64,000 nt of DNA from Sphingomonas rosea (GTDB taxonomy: Bacteria; Pseudomonadota; Alphaproteobacteria; Sphingomonadales; Sphingomonadaceae), in assembly GCF_039538065.1 (NCBI RefSeq), contig NZ_BAABBR010000001.1, positions 558,001 to 622,000 of the forward strand. The letters are read 5' to 3'. The translations under genes were made by a program, and so were the position numbers. Below are positions 19,757-27,807 of this stretch, piece after piece. The stretch's first letter is position 1. Each line of letters starts with the position of its first letter. Below the pieces are notes generated by a model. The model was not told the origin of the DNA, searched no databases, and was given only the letters and a program-made list of their open reading frames with translations.

Positions 19757-20622
19757 GGATCGATCGCGGCGAGGCGCGGGGTACGGGGCTTGCCCTGCTG
19801 CTCCACGTCGGCCTCGTCGCCGCGCTCGCTACCAGCCTCGCACACACCCCCAAGACCCCCGAGCCCGCGCCGGTCGAGGTCGAGTTCGTCGACAGCGACG
19901 AGGTCGCGCTGACCGCCGCCGCGCCCACGCCGGCCACGCCGCCCGCCGCGCAGGCGCCTGCGCCCTCGCCCGAGCCGCCGACGCCCGAGCAGCCGGCCCC
20001 GCAACCCGCGCCCGCGCCCACGCCGCCCTTGCCGACCCCGATCGTCCAGCCCGCGCCGCCGCCGACACCCACGCCGCGCGCCCAGCCGCAACCTCGCCCC
20101 CAGCCCCAGCCGCGTCCGCAGCCTCAGGCCCGGCCCCAGCGACCGCAGGCGCGGCCTCAGCAGGCCCAGCGCCCCGCGCCGCCACGCCCGGCCCCGCCGC
20201 GCCAGTCGCGGCTCGGCGACGACTTCCTCAAGGGCATTCCGACCCCCGACCGCGACCTCGGCCCCAAACCCGCGCAGGCCGGCGCCGCGACCTTCAGCGC
20301 CGCCGCCAAGGCCAGCGTCGACAGCGCGATCAAGCGCCAGATCCAGCCCTGCGCCGACCGTCAGTCCTCGCTTGGTCCCGGCGCCGACCGGATCCGGGTC
20401 ACGGTGAACCTCCGGCTCGACCGCTCGGGGCGCCTGTCGCGCCCGCCGGCCCTCGTTCGCACCAGCGGCGTCAATGAAGACAATGCCCGCTTCGAGGACC
20501 TCGCCTACGACCAGGCCGTGGCCGTGTTCCGCGCCTGCGCGCCCTTGCGCTTGCCCCCCGAGCTATACATCACGCCGCAAGGTGGCTGGGCTAACATCAA
20601 CCTGACCTATGCCGCGAAGTGA
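19753..20622 (+). CDS. tolA: TolA-like energy transducer with proline-rich linker
   Basis: A 289-residue protein in the tolA position. It has one N-terminal helix (TGLALLLHVGLVAALATSL), a long linker at about residues 50-155 made of Pro, Ala, Gln and Arg (repeats such as PQPRPQPQPRPQ), and a compact C-terminal domain from about residue 185 (KASVDSAIKRQIQPCADRQ, then VRVTVNLRLDRSGRLSRPP and CAPLRLPPELY). Classical TolA has an Ala/Lys/Glu helical linker; here it is proline-rich, more like TonB. Synteny makes the TolA role secure. The GTG start overlaps tolR (GTGA). Confidence 0.87.
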   Translation: MRIDRGEARGTGLALLLHVGLVAALATSLAHTPKTPEPAPVEVEFVDSDEVALTAAAPTPATPPAAQAPAPSPEPPTPEQPAPQPAPAPTPPLPTPIVQPAPPPTPTPRAQPQPRPQPQPRPQPQARPQRPQARPQQAQRPAPPRPAPPRQSRLGDDFLKGIPTPDRDLGPKPAQAGAATFSAAAKASVDSAIKRQIQPCADRQSSLGPGADRIRVTVNLRLDRSGRLSRPPALVRTSGVNEDNARFEDLAYDQAVAVFRACAPLRLPPELYITPQGGWANINLTYAAK

Positions 20623-20627
20623 GGATC

Positions 20628-21935
20628 ATGCTGCGTAAAGCCCTGTTCGCCCTGAGCGCCCTCGTCGCGACGCCCGCCCTCGCCCAGTCGGACGATCCGC
20701 CCCCGGTCGACGTCGAGGTGACCAGCGGCGGCGTCAGCAGCGCCATCTCCATCGCGGTGCCCAACATGCCGGTCGACAATGCCGAGCTCGCCCTCGGCCG
20801 CAACGTCGCGAGCGTGATCGCCTCCGACCTGCGCGGCACCGGCCGGTTCAATCCGCTCGGGCCGGGCGGCCTGCCCAATTATGCCGTCGCGCAGGCCGAC
20901 GCGCCCGCCTTCGGCGACTGGCGGCCCCTGGGCGCGCAGCAGCTCGTCACCGGCTTCGTCCGCGCCACCGGCCCCGGCCAGGTCACCGTCGGCTGCTACC
21001 TCCATGACGTCGGCGCCGGCCGCCAGCTCCTCGGTCAAGGCTTCTCGGTCTCGGCCGACAACTGGCGCCGCGCCGCGCACAAATGTGCCGATGCCATCTA
21101 CGCCCGGCTGACCGGCGAGGGGGCCTTCCTTGACACGCGCGTCGTGTTCGTCGCCGAGACCGGTCCCAAGAACAATCGGCAGAAGCGCATCGCCATCATG
21201 GATTCGGACGGCGCGAACCTGCGCTACCTGACCGAGGGCGAGGCCACCGTCGTCACCCCGCGTTTCTCTCCCGACGGCCGCCGCTTGGCCTACACCAGCT
21301 ACGCCGGCCGCCGCGCCCGCGTCTGGGTGCTCGACATCGCCAGCGGGAGCAAGCGCCTGCTCGTGCCCGGCCTCGCGCTGACCAGCGCGCCGCGCTTCTC
21401 GCCCGACGGCAACCGCATCGCTTATGCGCTCTCGGCCAACGGCAACACCGACATCTGGGTCGCCAATGCCGACGGTTCGGGCACGCCGCAGCGGCTGACC
21501 AGCGCACCCGGCATCGACACCGCGCCGAGTTTCTCGCCCGACGGCCGCCGGATCGTCTTCGAGAGCGACCGATCCGGCTCGCAACAACTCTACCTGATGG
21601 ACGCCGACGGCTCGAACCAGCGCCGGATCAGCTTCGGCGGCCCGGCCGGCTCGCCCGCGTGGAGCCCGCGCGGCGACAAGATCGCCTTCGTCCGCGTCGG
21701 TGCCTTCCGCATCGGCGTCATGAACGCGAGCGGCGGTGGGGAGACCCTGCTCACCGACGGCTGGCAGGACGAAAGCCCGAGCTGGGCCCCCAACGGCCAG
21801 TTCGTCATGTTCAATCGCTTCAGCCGCGACGGGCGCACCGGCCTCTACGCGGTCAACGTCGCCGGCGGCACCGCCCGCCGGCTCCCCACCCCCCAGGACG
21901 GCTCGGACCCGAGCTGGTCGCCGCTCCAGCGCTGA
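20628..21935 (+). CDS. tolB: Tol-Pal system periplasmic protein TolB
   Basis: A 435-residue periplasmic protein. The signal peptide MLRKALFALSALVATPALAQ precedes an N-terminal domain, then a six-bladed beta-propeller with repeated SPDGRR-type motifs (TPRFSPDGRRLAYTS, APRFSPDGNRIAYAL, APSFSPDGRRIVFES, SPAWSPRGDKIAFVR, SPSWAPNGQFVMFNR). TolB binds Pal. I use the ATG at 20628; a GTG at 20619 overlapping the tolA stop would add three residues and is also possible. Confidence 0.95.
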   Translation: MLRKALFALSALVATPALAQSDDPPPVDVEVTSGGVSSAISIAVPNMPVDNAELALGRNVASVIASDLRGTGRFNPLGPGGLPNYAVAQADAPAFGDWRPLGAQQLVTGFVRATGPGQVTVGCYLHDVGAGRQLLGQGFSVSADNWRRAAHKCADAIYARLTGEGAFLDTRVVFVAETGPKNNRQKRIAIMDSDGANLRYLTEGEATVVTPRFSPDGRRLAYTSYAGRRARVWVLDIASGSKRLLVPGLALTSAPRFSPDGNRIAYALSANGNTDIWVANADGSGTPQRLTSAPGIDTAPSFSPDGRRIVFESDRSGSQQLYLMDADGSNQRRISFGGPAGSPAWSPRGDKIAFVRVGAFRIGVMNASGGGETLLTDGWQDESPSWAPNGQFVMFNRFSRDGRTGLYAVNVAGGTARRLPTPQDGSDPSWSPLQR

Positions 21936-21948
21936 CAAGGAGACTATA

Positions 21949-22473
21949 ATGCGCAAGACCGTCACGCTTCTCGGCATCGCCGTCGCCCTGTCCATGTCGG
22001 GCTGTGCCCGCAAGAAGGCCGTCGTCGACACCGCCTCGACCCAGACCGACACGGCCGATGCCGGAACCGTCGCCAGCACCAGCAATGACGACGTCGGCCT
22101 CGTCGAACTGCCGGGCAGCCAGGCCGCACTGGTCGCGGCGGCGGGCTCGGACACCATCTATTTCGGGACTGACCAGTCGGACATTTCGGCGGACGCGCAG
22201 GCGACGCTGCGGGCGCAGGCCAAGTGGCTGCTCGCCAACACCAATGTCCGGGCTTCGGTCGAGGGGCATGCCGACGAGCGCGGCACCCGCGAATATAATC
22301 AGGCGCTGGGCGAGCGGCGCGCGCAGGCCGCCAAGCTCTTCTTGATGGCGCAGGGCATCCCCGAAGCGCGCCTGCTGACCATCAGCTGGGGCAAGGAACG
22401 CCCGGTCGCAACCGGCTCGGACGAAAGCGCCTGGGCCCAGAACCGCCGCGCGGTGACGGTCGTCGTCAAGTAA
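21949..22473 (+). CDS. pal: Peptidoglycan-associated lipoprotein Pal
   Basis: A 174-residue outer-membrane lipoprotein. The lipobox is LSMSGC with Cys19. The OmpA-like domain covers about residues 70-174, with IYFGTDQSDISADAQATL, EGHADERGTREYNQALGERRAQA and the family's TISWGKERP. AAGGAG lies upstream of the ATG. It is the last gene of ybgC-tolQRAB-pal and is followed by a hairpin. Confidence 0.96.
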   Translation: MRKTVTLLGIAVALSMSGCARKKAVVDTASTQTDTADAGTVASTSNDDVGLVELPGSQAALVAAAGSDTIYFGTDQSDISADAQATLRAQAKWLLANTNVRASVEGHADERGTREYNQALGERRAQAAKLFLMAQGIPEARLLTISWGKERPVATGSDESAWAQNRRAVTVVVK

Positions 22474-22482
22474 GGGTTCGTC

Positions 22483-22502
22483 GCCCCGGCACCGGCCGGG
22501 GC
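22483..22502 (+). terminator. Hairpin terminator of tol-pal operon
   Basis: A perfect 8-base stem GCCCCGGC / GCCGGGGC with loop ACCG, 10 bases after the pal stop. The following bases (CTCGTTC) are only weakly T-rich. The position supports a terminator, or a stabilising 3' hairpin. Confidence 0.6.
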
Positions 22503-22518
22503 CTCGTTCATCGGAAAC

Positions 22519-22827
22519 TCAGGCCGCGTAGCGAACCCCGCCGCGGCCGGTCAGCGCGAGCCAGGCGCGGGCCGACTTCTGCGCTTCGGCGATCTCGCGC
22601 GCGGTCATCTCGACGCTGATCTCGGCGCGGCAGGCCTGCCCTCGCGTACAGCCGTTCAGGGCCGCGAGGTTGAACCACTTGTGCGCCTCGATGAGATCGA
22701 CCCCGACCCCGCCGCGGCCGGTCGAATAGGTCACCCCGAGTTCGAACAATGCGTTGACGTCGCCCTTTTCGGCATCCGCGAGGCGGCTGCGGATCAGGAA
22801 ATCGGCACCTTGCTGGCTGATGGCCAT
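22519..22827 (-). CDS. Small Sel1-repeat protein
   Basis: A 102-residue protein with one Sel1-like helical repeat at about residues 20-56: GDVNALFELGVTYSTGRGG, then DLIEAHKWFNLAALNG. The C-terminal part (EISVEMTAREIAEAQKSARAWL) looks like the start of a second repeat with the shared 'EMT..EIAEAQ' feature. No signal peptide. Sel1 repeats mediate protein contacts. It converges on pal, with the hairpin at 22483-22502 between them. Partner unknown. Confidence 0.8.
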   Translation of the reverse strand: MAISQQGADFLIRSRLADAEKGDVNALFELGVTYSTGRGGVGVDLIEAHKWFNLAALNGCTRGQACRAEISVEMTAREIAEAQKSARAWLALTGRGGVRYAA

Positions 22828-22897
22828 GACTTCAAAACTCCCCTGTCGATGTGGGGAGAATTCAGCCGCGCGGGTTCCCGAATGGTTAACGCGGTAA

Positions 22898-23758
22898 TTA
22901 CCAGCTTACCTGTTGCTCCGAAGTGACACTATAATTGTCGATCAGGCGCACCGCTCCGAGCTTCGCTGCGACCAGCAGCCGCATGTGTTCGCCCGAGCTT
23001 TCAAGCGGTTCGAGCGACCGCTCGTCGACCAGCGCCAGATAATCCACTTCGGAGAAACCTGCGTCGAGCAGCCGGGCCTTTCCGCGCGCCAGCGCCGCGG
23101 CGATCGCCTCGCCCGTCAGGATTTCCCGCGATACGTCGGCGAGCACGCGCGGAATGGCCACCGCCTGTGCCCGCTCCGCCGCGCTCAGCAGCGCGTTGCG
23201 CGACGACATGGCGAGGCCGTCCGCCTCGCGCACGGTCGGATAGCCGAGGATTCCGATCCCGAGCCCGAGGTCGGTCGCCATGCGCCGGATGACCGCAAGC
23301 TGCTGCCAGTCCTTTTCGCCGAAGATCGCAACCCCCGGCCGGACCGCGAGAAGGAGCTTGGCCACCACTGTCGCCACGCCATCGAAATGGCCCGGCCGGT
23401 GCTCGCCCTCCCATCGCTCGCTGACGCCCTTGACCGAAATGCTGGTCGCAAAGCCCGCCGGATATAGCTGGTCCGGTGTCGGCAGCCAGACAAGGTCGCA
23501 GCCCGCCGCTTCCAGCTTCTCGAGGTCCGCCTCCTCGGTGCGTGGATAGCGCTCGAGGTCCTTGGGGTCGTTGAACTGCGTCGGATTGACGAAAATGGTG
23601 GCAGCGACCCGGTCGGCGACGCGCTTGCCCTCGGCGACGAGCGCGAGATGGCCGTCGTGAAGCGCGCCCATCGTCGGGACCAGCGCAAGCGTGTCCGTCG
23701 CATAATGGCCCAGGCTCAAGACTGTCTGCAGCTCGTCCAGCGCACGGATGATTTGCAC
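22898..23758 (-). CDS. panC: Pantothenate synthetase (pantoate-beta-alanine ligase)
   Basis: A 286-residue enzyme joining pantoate and beta-alanine with ATP, the last step of pantothenate synthesis. Motifs: VPTMGALHDGHLALV (the HxGH nucleotide site), IFVNPTQFNDPKDLERYPRT, GEKDWQQLAVIRR and LAMSSRNALLS (KMSKS-like). The length is standard. It is divergent from mipZ. No panB or panD is nearby. Confidence 0.96.
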   Translation of the reverse strand: MQIIRALDELQTVLSLGHYATDTLALVPTMGALHDGHLALVAEGKRVADRVAATIFVNPTQFNDPKDLERYPRTEEADLEKLEAAGCDLVWLPTPDQLYPAGFATSISVKGVSERWEGEHRPGHFDGVATVVAKLLLAVRPGVAIFGEKDWQQLAVIRRMATDLGLGIGILGYPTVREADGLAMSSRNALLSAAERAQAVAIPRVLADVSREILTGEAIAAALARGKARLLDAGFSEVDYLALVDERSLEPLESSGEHMRLLVAAKLGAVRLIDNYSVTSEQQVSW

Positions 23759-23829
23759 CGTTGATTCCCTTTGGTTTACTCAAGGCACCAGCAAAGAGGC
23801 GCTTAGGCGCGACGCGGGGAAGAAACCAA

Positions 23830-24612
23830 GTGAGCCAGCCACATTTCATCGTCTTCGCCAACGAAAAGGGCGGGACCGGCAAGTCGACCACCGCGGTCCA
23901 TACCGCGGTCGCGCTGGCCGCGGCGGGCCACCGCGTTGCGGCGCTCGACCTCGACCACCGCCAGCGCACCACCACCCGCTATCTCGAAAATCGCGCGGCC
24001 TTCCAGCGCCGCAGTGACATCGCCCTGCCGCAGCCCGCCTTCGCCGTCCTCGAGGACCAGCGCGAGGAAGCGCTCGACGAGGCGATTGCCGCGCTCGCGC
24101 CGGAGGCCGACATCATCGTCATCGACACGCCCGGCCGCGACGATGCGGTCGCCCGCGCCGCCATCCTCAAGGCCGACACGCTCGTCACCCCGATGAACGA
24201 CAGCTTCGTCGACCTCGACCTCATCGGTCAGGTCAACCCCGACACCTTCAAGGTGACCCGCCCGAGCTTCTATGCAGAGCTCATCTGGAACAGCCGCACC
24301 GCCCGCGCCAAGACCGCCGGCAAGAGCGTCGACTGGGTGGTGCTCCGCAACCGCCTCCAGCACATCGGCAGCCACAACCAGCAGCGCGTCGGCGCGGCGA
24401 TGGACGAGCTTGCCCGCCGGGTCGGCTTCCGGGTCATCCCCGGCCTGTCCGAGCGCGTCATCTACCGCGAGCTCTTCCCCAAGGGCCTGACCTTGCTCGA
24501 CCTCAAGCAGATCGGCGATGCCGGCATCGCCCACATCGCCGCCCGCCAGGAATTGCGCGAGATGGTCGCGGGGCTCGGGCTTCCCGGCGCGGAAACCGCC
24601 AAGGCGGCCTGA
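23830..24612 (+). CDS. mipZ: Division plane positioning ATPase MipZ
   Basis: A 260-residue ParA-superfamily ATPase. In Caulobacter, MipZ forms a bipolar gradient through ParB and blocks FtsZ away from midcell. The deviant Walker A is FANEKGGTGKSTTAVH, Walker B is IIVIDTPGRDD. Family-specific stretches include KTAGKSVDWVVLRNRLQ, HNQQRVGAAMDELA and FRVIPGLSERVIYRELFPKG. The GTG at 23830 follows the purine-rich GGGGAAGAAA. ParB is not in the window. Confidence 0.92.
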   Translation: MSQPHFIVFANEKGGTGKSTTAVHTAVALAAAGHRVAALDLDHRQRTTTRYLENRAAFQRRSDIALPQPAFAVLEDQREEALDEAIAALAPEADIIVIDTPGRDDAVARAAILKADTLVTPMNDSFVDLDLIGQVNPDTFKVTRPSFYAELIWNSRTARAKTAGKSVDWVVLRNRLQHIGSHNQQRVGAAMDELARRVGFRVIPGLSERVIYRELFPKGLTLLDLKQIGDAGIAHIAARQELREMVAGLGLPGAETAKAA

Positions 24613-24666
24613 ACCTCCGCGCGAGCGCCGCGCAACCATTCAAGTCCCATAACGTTCAGGGCCGTA

Positions 24667-26046
24667 ATGACTCACAGCTTCGACCCCACCATCCTCCGCG
24701 AATATGACATTCGCGGCATCGTCGGCCGCACCCTCCACGAGGAAGACGCCTATGCGCTCGGGCGCACCTTCGCCTCGGAAGGGCGCGACCAGGGGGCCAA
24801 GCGCATCGCCGTCGGGCGCGACGGGCGCACCCACAGCCAGGGTTTAGAGGACGCGCTGGTCCGCGGCCTGACCGAAAGCGGCATCGACGTCGTCCGGATC
24901 GGTGAGGGGCCCTCGCCGATGCTCTACTGGGCGGTCGCCGAGCTCGACGTCGACGGCGGCATCCAGATTACCGGCAGCCACAATCCGGCCGAGTATAACG
25001 GCTTCAAGATGCTGCTTCCGGGCGGCTCGGTGTTCGGCACGCAGATCCAGGACCTCGGTCGCCGCGCCGGCGAAGGCCGGTGGCACGAGGGCCAGGGCAA
25101 GGTCGAAGACGTCGACATCATCGACCGCTACGTCGACCGGCTCGTCTCCGACTTCCGCGGCGGCGAGTTCAAGATCGGCTGGGACGCCGGCAACGGCGCC
25201 GCCGGCCCCGCGCTCGAGAAGCTCGTCAGGAAGCTTCCGGGCGAACACCACACCATCTTCACCGAAGTCGACGGCAATTTCCCCAACCACCATCCCGATC
25301 CTACGGTCGAGAAGAATCTCGAGGACCTGAAGGGGCTCGTCCGCGACAAGGGCCTCGACTTCGGCATCGCCTTTGACGGCGACGGCGACCGCATCGGCGC
25401 GGTCGACGGCCAGGGTCGCGTCATCTGGGGTGACCAGCTCGTCATGATCCTCGCCGGCCCCGTGCTCGAGGAACAGCCTGGCGCCCCGATCATCGCCGAC
25501 GTCAAGGCCAGCCAGACCCTGTTCGACCGCATCGCGGCGATGGGCGGCGAGCCGCTGATGTGGAAGACCGGCCACAGCCTCATCAAGCAGAAGATGAAGG
25601 AAACCGGCGCGCCGCTCGCGGGCGAGATGAGCGGCCACATCTTCTTCAAGCATCGCTGGTACGGTTTCGACGACGCGCTCTATGCCTCGGTCCGCCTGAT
25701 CGAGGCGGTCGCCGCGAGCGGCAAGAGCCTGACCGCGATCCGCGACGCCATGCCCGTCAGCATCGCCACCCCCGAAATGCGCTTCCCGGTCGACGAGAGC
25801 CGCAAGTTCGCGGTGGTCGAAGAGGTCCGGGACCGGCTGTCGGCCGAAGGCGCCAAGGTCGACGCGACCGACGGCGTCCGGGTCAGCACCGGCGACGGCT
25901 GGTGGCTGCTGCGAGCCTCGAACACGCAGGACGTGCTCGTCGGCCGCGCTGAAGCCAAGGATGCCGAAGGCCTCGAGCGCCTGCTCGAGACCATCGACGG
26001 CCAGCTCGCCCACAGCGGGGTCGAGCGGACCGAGGCCGACCACTAG
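24667..26046 (+). CDS. Phosphomannomutase/phosphoglucomutase
   Basis: A 459-residue alpha-D-phosphohexomutase of the AlgC type, converting mannose- or glucose-6-phosphate to the 1-phosphate for exopolysaccharide and LPS precursors. Motifs: IREYDIRGIVG at the start, the phosphoserine loop ITGSHNPAEYNGFKM (Ser near 101), metal loop AFDGDGDRIGAVD, sugar loop EMSGHIFFKHRWYG and phosphate loop RVSTGDGWWLLRASNTQ. It could support the surface-sugar genes at 2.9-7.4 kb. Its stop lies in a hairpin shared with the convergent lipoprotein gene. Confidence 0.93.
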   Translation: MTHSFDPTILREYDIRGIVGRTLHEEDAYALGRTFASEGRDQGAKRIAVGRDGRTHSQGLEDALVRGLTESGIDVVRIGEGPSPMLYWAVAELDVDGGIQITGSHNPAEYNGFKMLLPGGSVFGTQIQDLGRRAGEGRWHEGQGKVEDVDIIDRYVDRLVSDFRGGEFKIGWDAGNGAAGPALEKLVRKLPGEHHTIFTEVDGNFPNHHPDPTVEKNLEDLKGLVRDKGLDFGIAFDGDGDRIGAVDGQGRVIWGDQLVMILAGPVLEEQPGAPIIADVKASQTLFDRIAAMGGEPLMWKTGHSLIKQKMKETGAPLAGEMSGHIFFKHRWYGFDDALYASVRLIEAVAASGKSLTAIRDAMPVSIATPEMRFPVDESRKFAVVEEVRDRLSAEGAKVDATDGVRVSTGDGWWLLRASNTQDVLVGRAEAKDAEGLERLLETIDGQLAHSGVERTEADH

Positions 26047-26062
26047 GGCGTTCGCGCCCTAG
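26043..26062. terminator. Bidirectional hairpin containing both convergent stop codons
   Basis: A perfect 8-base stem CTAGGGCG / CGCCCTAG closed by a TTCG tetraloop. The left arm holds the TAG of the phosphohexomutase gene (26044-26046). The right arm holds the TAG of the minus-strand lipoprotein gene (26061-26059). The symmetry lets it act in both directions. Confidence 0.65.
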
Positions 26063-26469
26063 CTGAAGCTGACGCGCTCGGGATTTTCGGGGTCGAAGCG
26101 GATGTCGACCGTACTTCCGGTCGAGACGTCGTAGAATTCGGGATCCTGCCCCGTGACGTTGACGGTCGCCGTGTGCGACTTGCCGTCGACGCCGGTGTAG
26201 CTGAGATGGATCGCGGCCTTGCCGTCGATCGTCATGCTGCGCTTGGCCTTTTCCTCGGCCCAGCCGTCGACCTCGTCGCAGCGTCCCTCATAAGTCCGCT
26301 GGTCGGCGACGACCCGCTCCTTGCCCATGCGATCGGTCACCGAACCGGCCGCCTTGCGTTCGACGATCATGCAGGTCCGGTCGATGCTGGTCACCATCGC
26401 CTGCGCGGGCTTCCAGTCCGTGCACCCCGCCACGCCCAACGCCAGCCCACACATCACCCCGCGCATCAT
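26059..26469 (-). CDS. Putative lipoprotein, DUF3592-like C-terminus
   Basis: About 136 residues from the ATG at 26469 (ATG at 26487 adds six). The N-terminus MMRGVMCGLALGVAGC has a lipobox with Cys16. The mature part has AMVTSIDRTCMIVERKAAGSV, then HLSYTGVDGKSHTATV and ends GSTVDIRFDPENPERVSFS, which resembles the GxxVxVxYDPxxP ending of DUF3592-type proteins. It shares a pattern of cysteines and strands with the protein at 45791-46249, suggesting distant paralogy. Role unknown. Confidence 0.7.
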   Translation of the reverse strand: MMRGVMCGLALGVAGCTDWKPAQAMVTSIDRTCMIVERKAAGSVTDRMGKERVVADQRTYEGRCDEVDGWAEEKAKRSMTIDGKAAIHLSYTGVDGKSHTATVNVTGQDPEFYDVSTGSTVDIRFDPENPERVSFS

Positions 26470-26541
26470 CGTTCCCCTGTTGCCCACATGGGTTCGAGGA
26501 GATGCCCGAAAGAAATTAAAAGCGGGTTGAAGGCGCCGGCC

Positions 26542-27546
26542 TCAGCCGTCGTCCTCGTCATCGTCATAGCCGACCATGTTGAGCTCGCGCGCCTTGATCT
26601 GGCGGGTCATGCACCAGTGCATCAGCGCGTCCTCCCGGCCATGGGTGATCCACACTTCCTTGGGCGCGATCTCGAGAATCGTGTCGGTGAGCTCGCCCCA
26701 GTCGGCATGGTCCGAGATGATCAGCGGCAGCTCGACGTTCTTCTGCCGCGCCCGCTGGCGGATCCGCATCCACCCGCTCGCCGCCGCGGTGATCGGGTCG
26801 GGCAGCCGCCGGCTCCACCGGTCGTTGAGCGCGCCCGGCGGGCACAGCACGAGGTGCCCCATCATGTCCTTCTTGTCGGCCCCCGCGACCGGCCGCAGTT
26901 CGCCAAGGTCGATGCCCTGCTCCTGATAGAGGTTGCAGAGCCGCTCGAGCGCGCCGTGATAGTAGATGGGCTGGCTGTGCCCGCGCCGCCTGGCCTCGGC
27001 GATCACCCGCTGCGCCTTGCCCAGCGCATAAGCGCCGACCAGCACACAGCGATCGGGATTGTCGGCCAGCCGCATCAGCAGCTTGTCGATCTCGCTCCCC
27101 GTCTCGGGATGGTGGAAGACCGGAAGCCCGAAGGTCGCCTCGGTGATGAAGATGTCGCACTTGACCGGAAGAAAGGGTTCGCAGGTCGGGTCGGGCCGGC
27201 GCTTGTAGTCGCCCGACACCACCACCCGCTCACCCTTCCAGTCTAGGATGATCTGCGCGCTCCCCAGCACGTGGCCGGCCGGAACGAAGCTCACCTCCAC
27301 ATCGCCGACCGTCACGCTCTGCCCGTAAGCCACCTCGCAGCCGTTCTGGTCGCCGTAGCGCACGCCCATGATCGCCAGCGTCTCGGGGGTCGCCCAGACG
27401 GTGCCGTGCCCGCCGCGCGCATGGTCGGCATGGCCATGCGTCACCAGCGCCCGCGGCTGCGGCAGCGAGGGGTCCACCCAGGCGTCCGCCGGCTTGACGT
27501 AGATGCCGGTGGGGTGGGGTTCGATCCAGGAACCGAGACGGGCCAT
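26542..27546 (-). CDS. Metallo-beta-lactamase-fold DNA exonuclease ('ligase-associated')
   Basis: A 334-residue protein of the ligase-associated exonuclease family, related to CPSF/SNM1 nucleases. Metal motif THGHADHARGG, then VPAGHVLGSAQI, VVSGDYKRR, ITEATFGLPVF and a C-terminal ISDHADWGEL and ITHGREDAL. In many bacteria it is encoded with an ATP-dependent ligase, an Lhr-type helicase and PdeM in a DNA repair set. Here helicase and PdeM are nearby but no ligase is. It is divergent from the small membrane protein at 27613. Confidence 0.88.
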   Translation of the reverse strand: MARLGSWIEPHPTGIYVKPADAWVDPSLPQPRALVTHGHADHARGGHGTVWATPETLAIMGVRYGDQNGCEVAYGQSVTVGDVEVSFVPAGHVLGSAQIILDWKGERVVVSGDYKRRPDPTCEPFLPVKCDIFITEATFGLPVFHHPETGSEIDKLLMRLADNPDRCVLVGAYALGKAQRVIAEARRRGHSQPIYYHGALERLCNLYQEQGIDLGELRPVAGADKKDMMGHLVLCPPGALNDRWSRRLPDPITAAASGWMRIRQRARQKNVELPLIISDHADWGELTDTILEIAPKEVWITHGREDALMHWCMTRQIKARELNMVGYDDDEDDG

Positions 27547-27612
27547 GCGGGCTTATACCAGTCTGACAGGCCGACGGTTCCGCCGGCAAAACAAACACGA
27601 TAGGTGAGGTTC

Positions 27613-27807
27613 ATGGCCGAAGGCAGCGACGTTCATTACTGGTGGCTGGTGCTGGTCGGCGCCTTCGTTCTCCTCGGCGTGCTCTTCTACGCCTTCAGCC
27701 GCAACAAGAAGAGCGACGTCCCTCCCGACGTGACCGAGCGCGCGACCCGCGAACTCTATGCCGAGGAACAGCGCGAACACGAACATGACGGCAAAAGCGG
27801 CCTCTGA
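27613..27807 (+). CDS. Small single-helix membrane protein upstream of helicase
   Basis: A 64-residue protein: MAEGSDVHYWWLVLVGAF starts a membrane helix (about residues 8-28), followed by a charged tail with RNKKSDVPPDVTERATREL and EEQREHEHDGKSGL. A GTG at 27604 would add three residues. Its stop overlaps the proposed CTG start of the helicase gene by 4 bases. It sits where a ligase gene might be expected. I know no function for it. Confidence 0.6.
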   Translation: MAEGSDVHYWWLVLVGAFVLLGVLFYAFSRNKKSDVPPDVTERATRELYAEEQREHEHDGKSGL

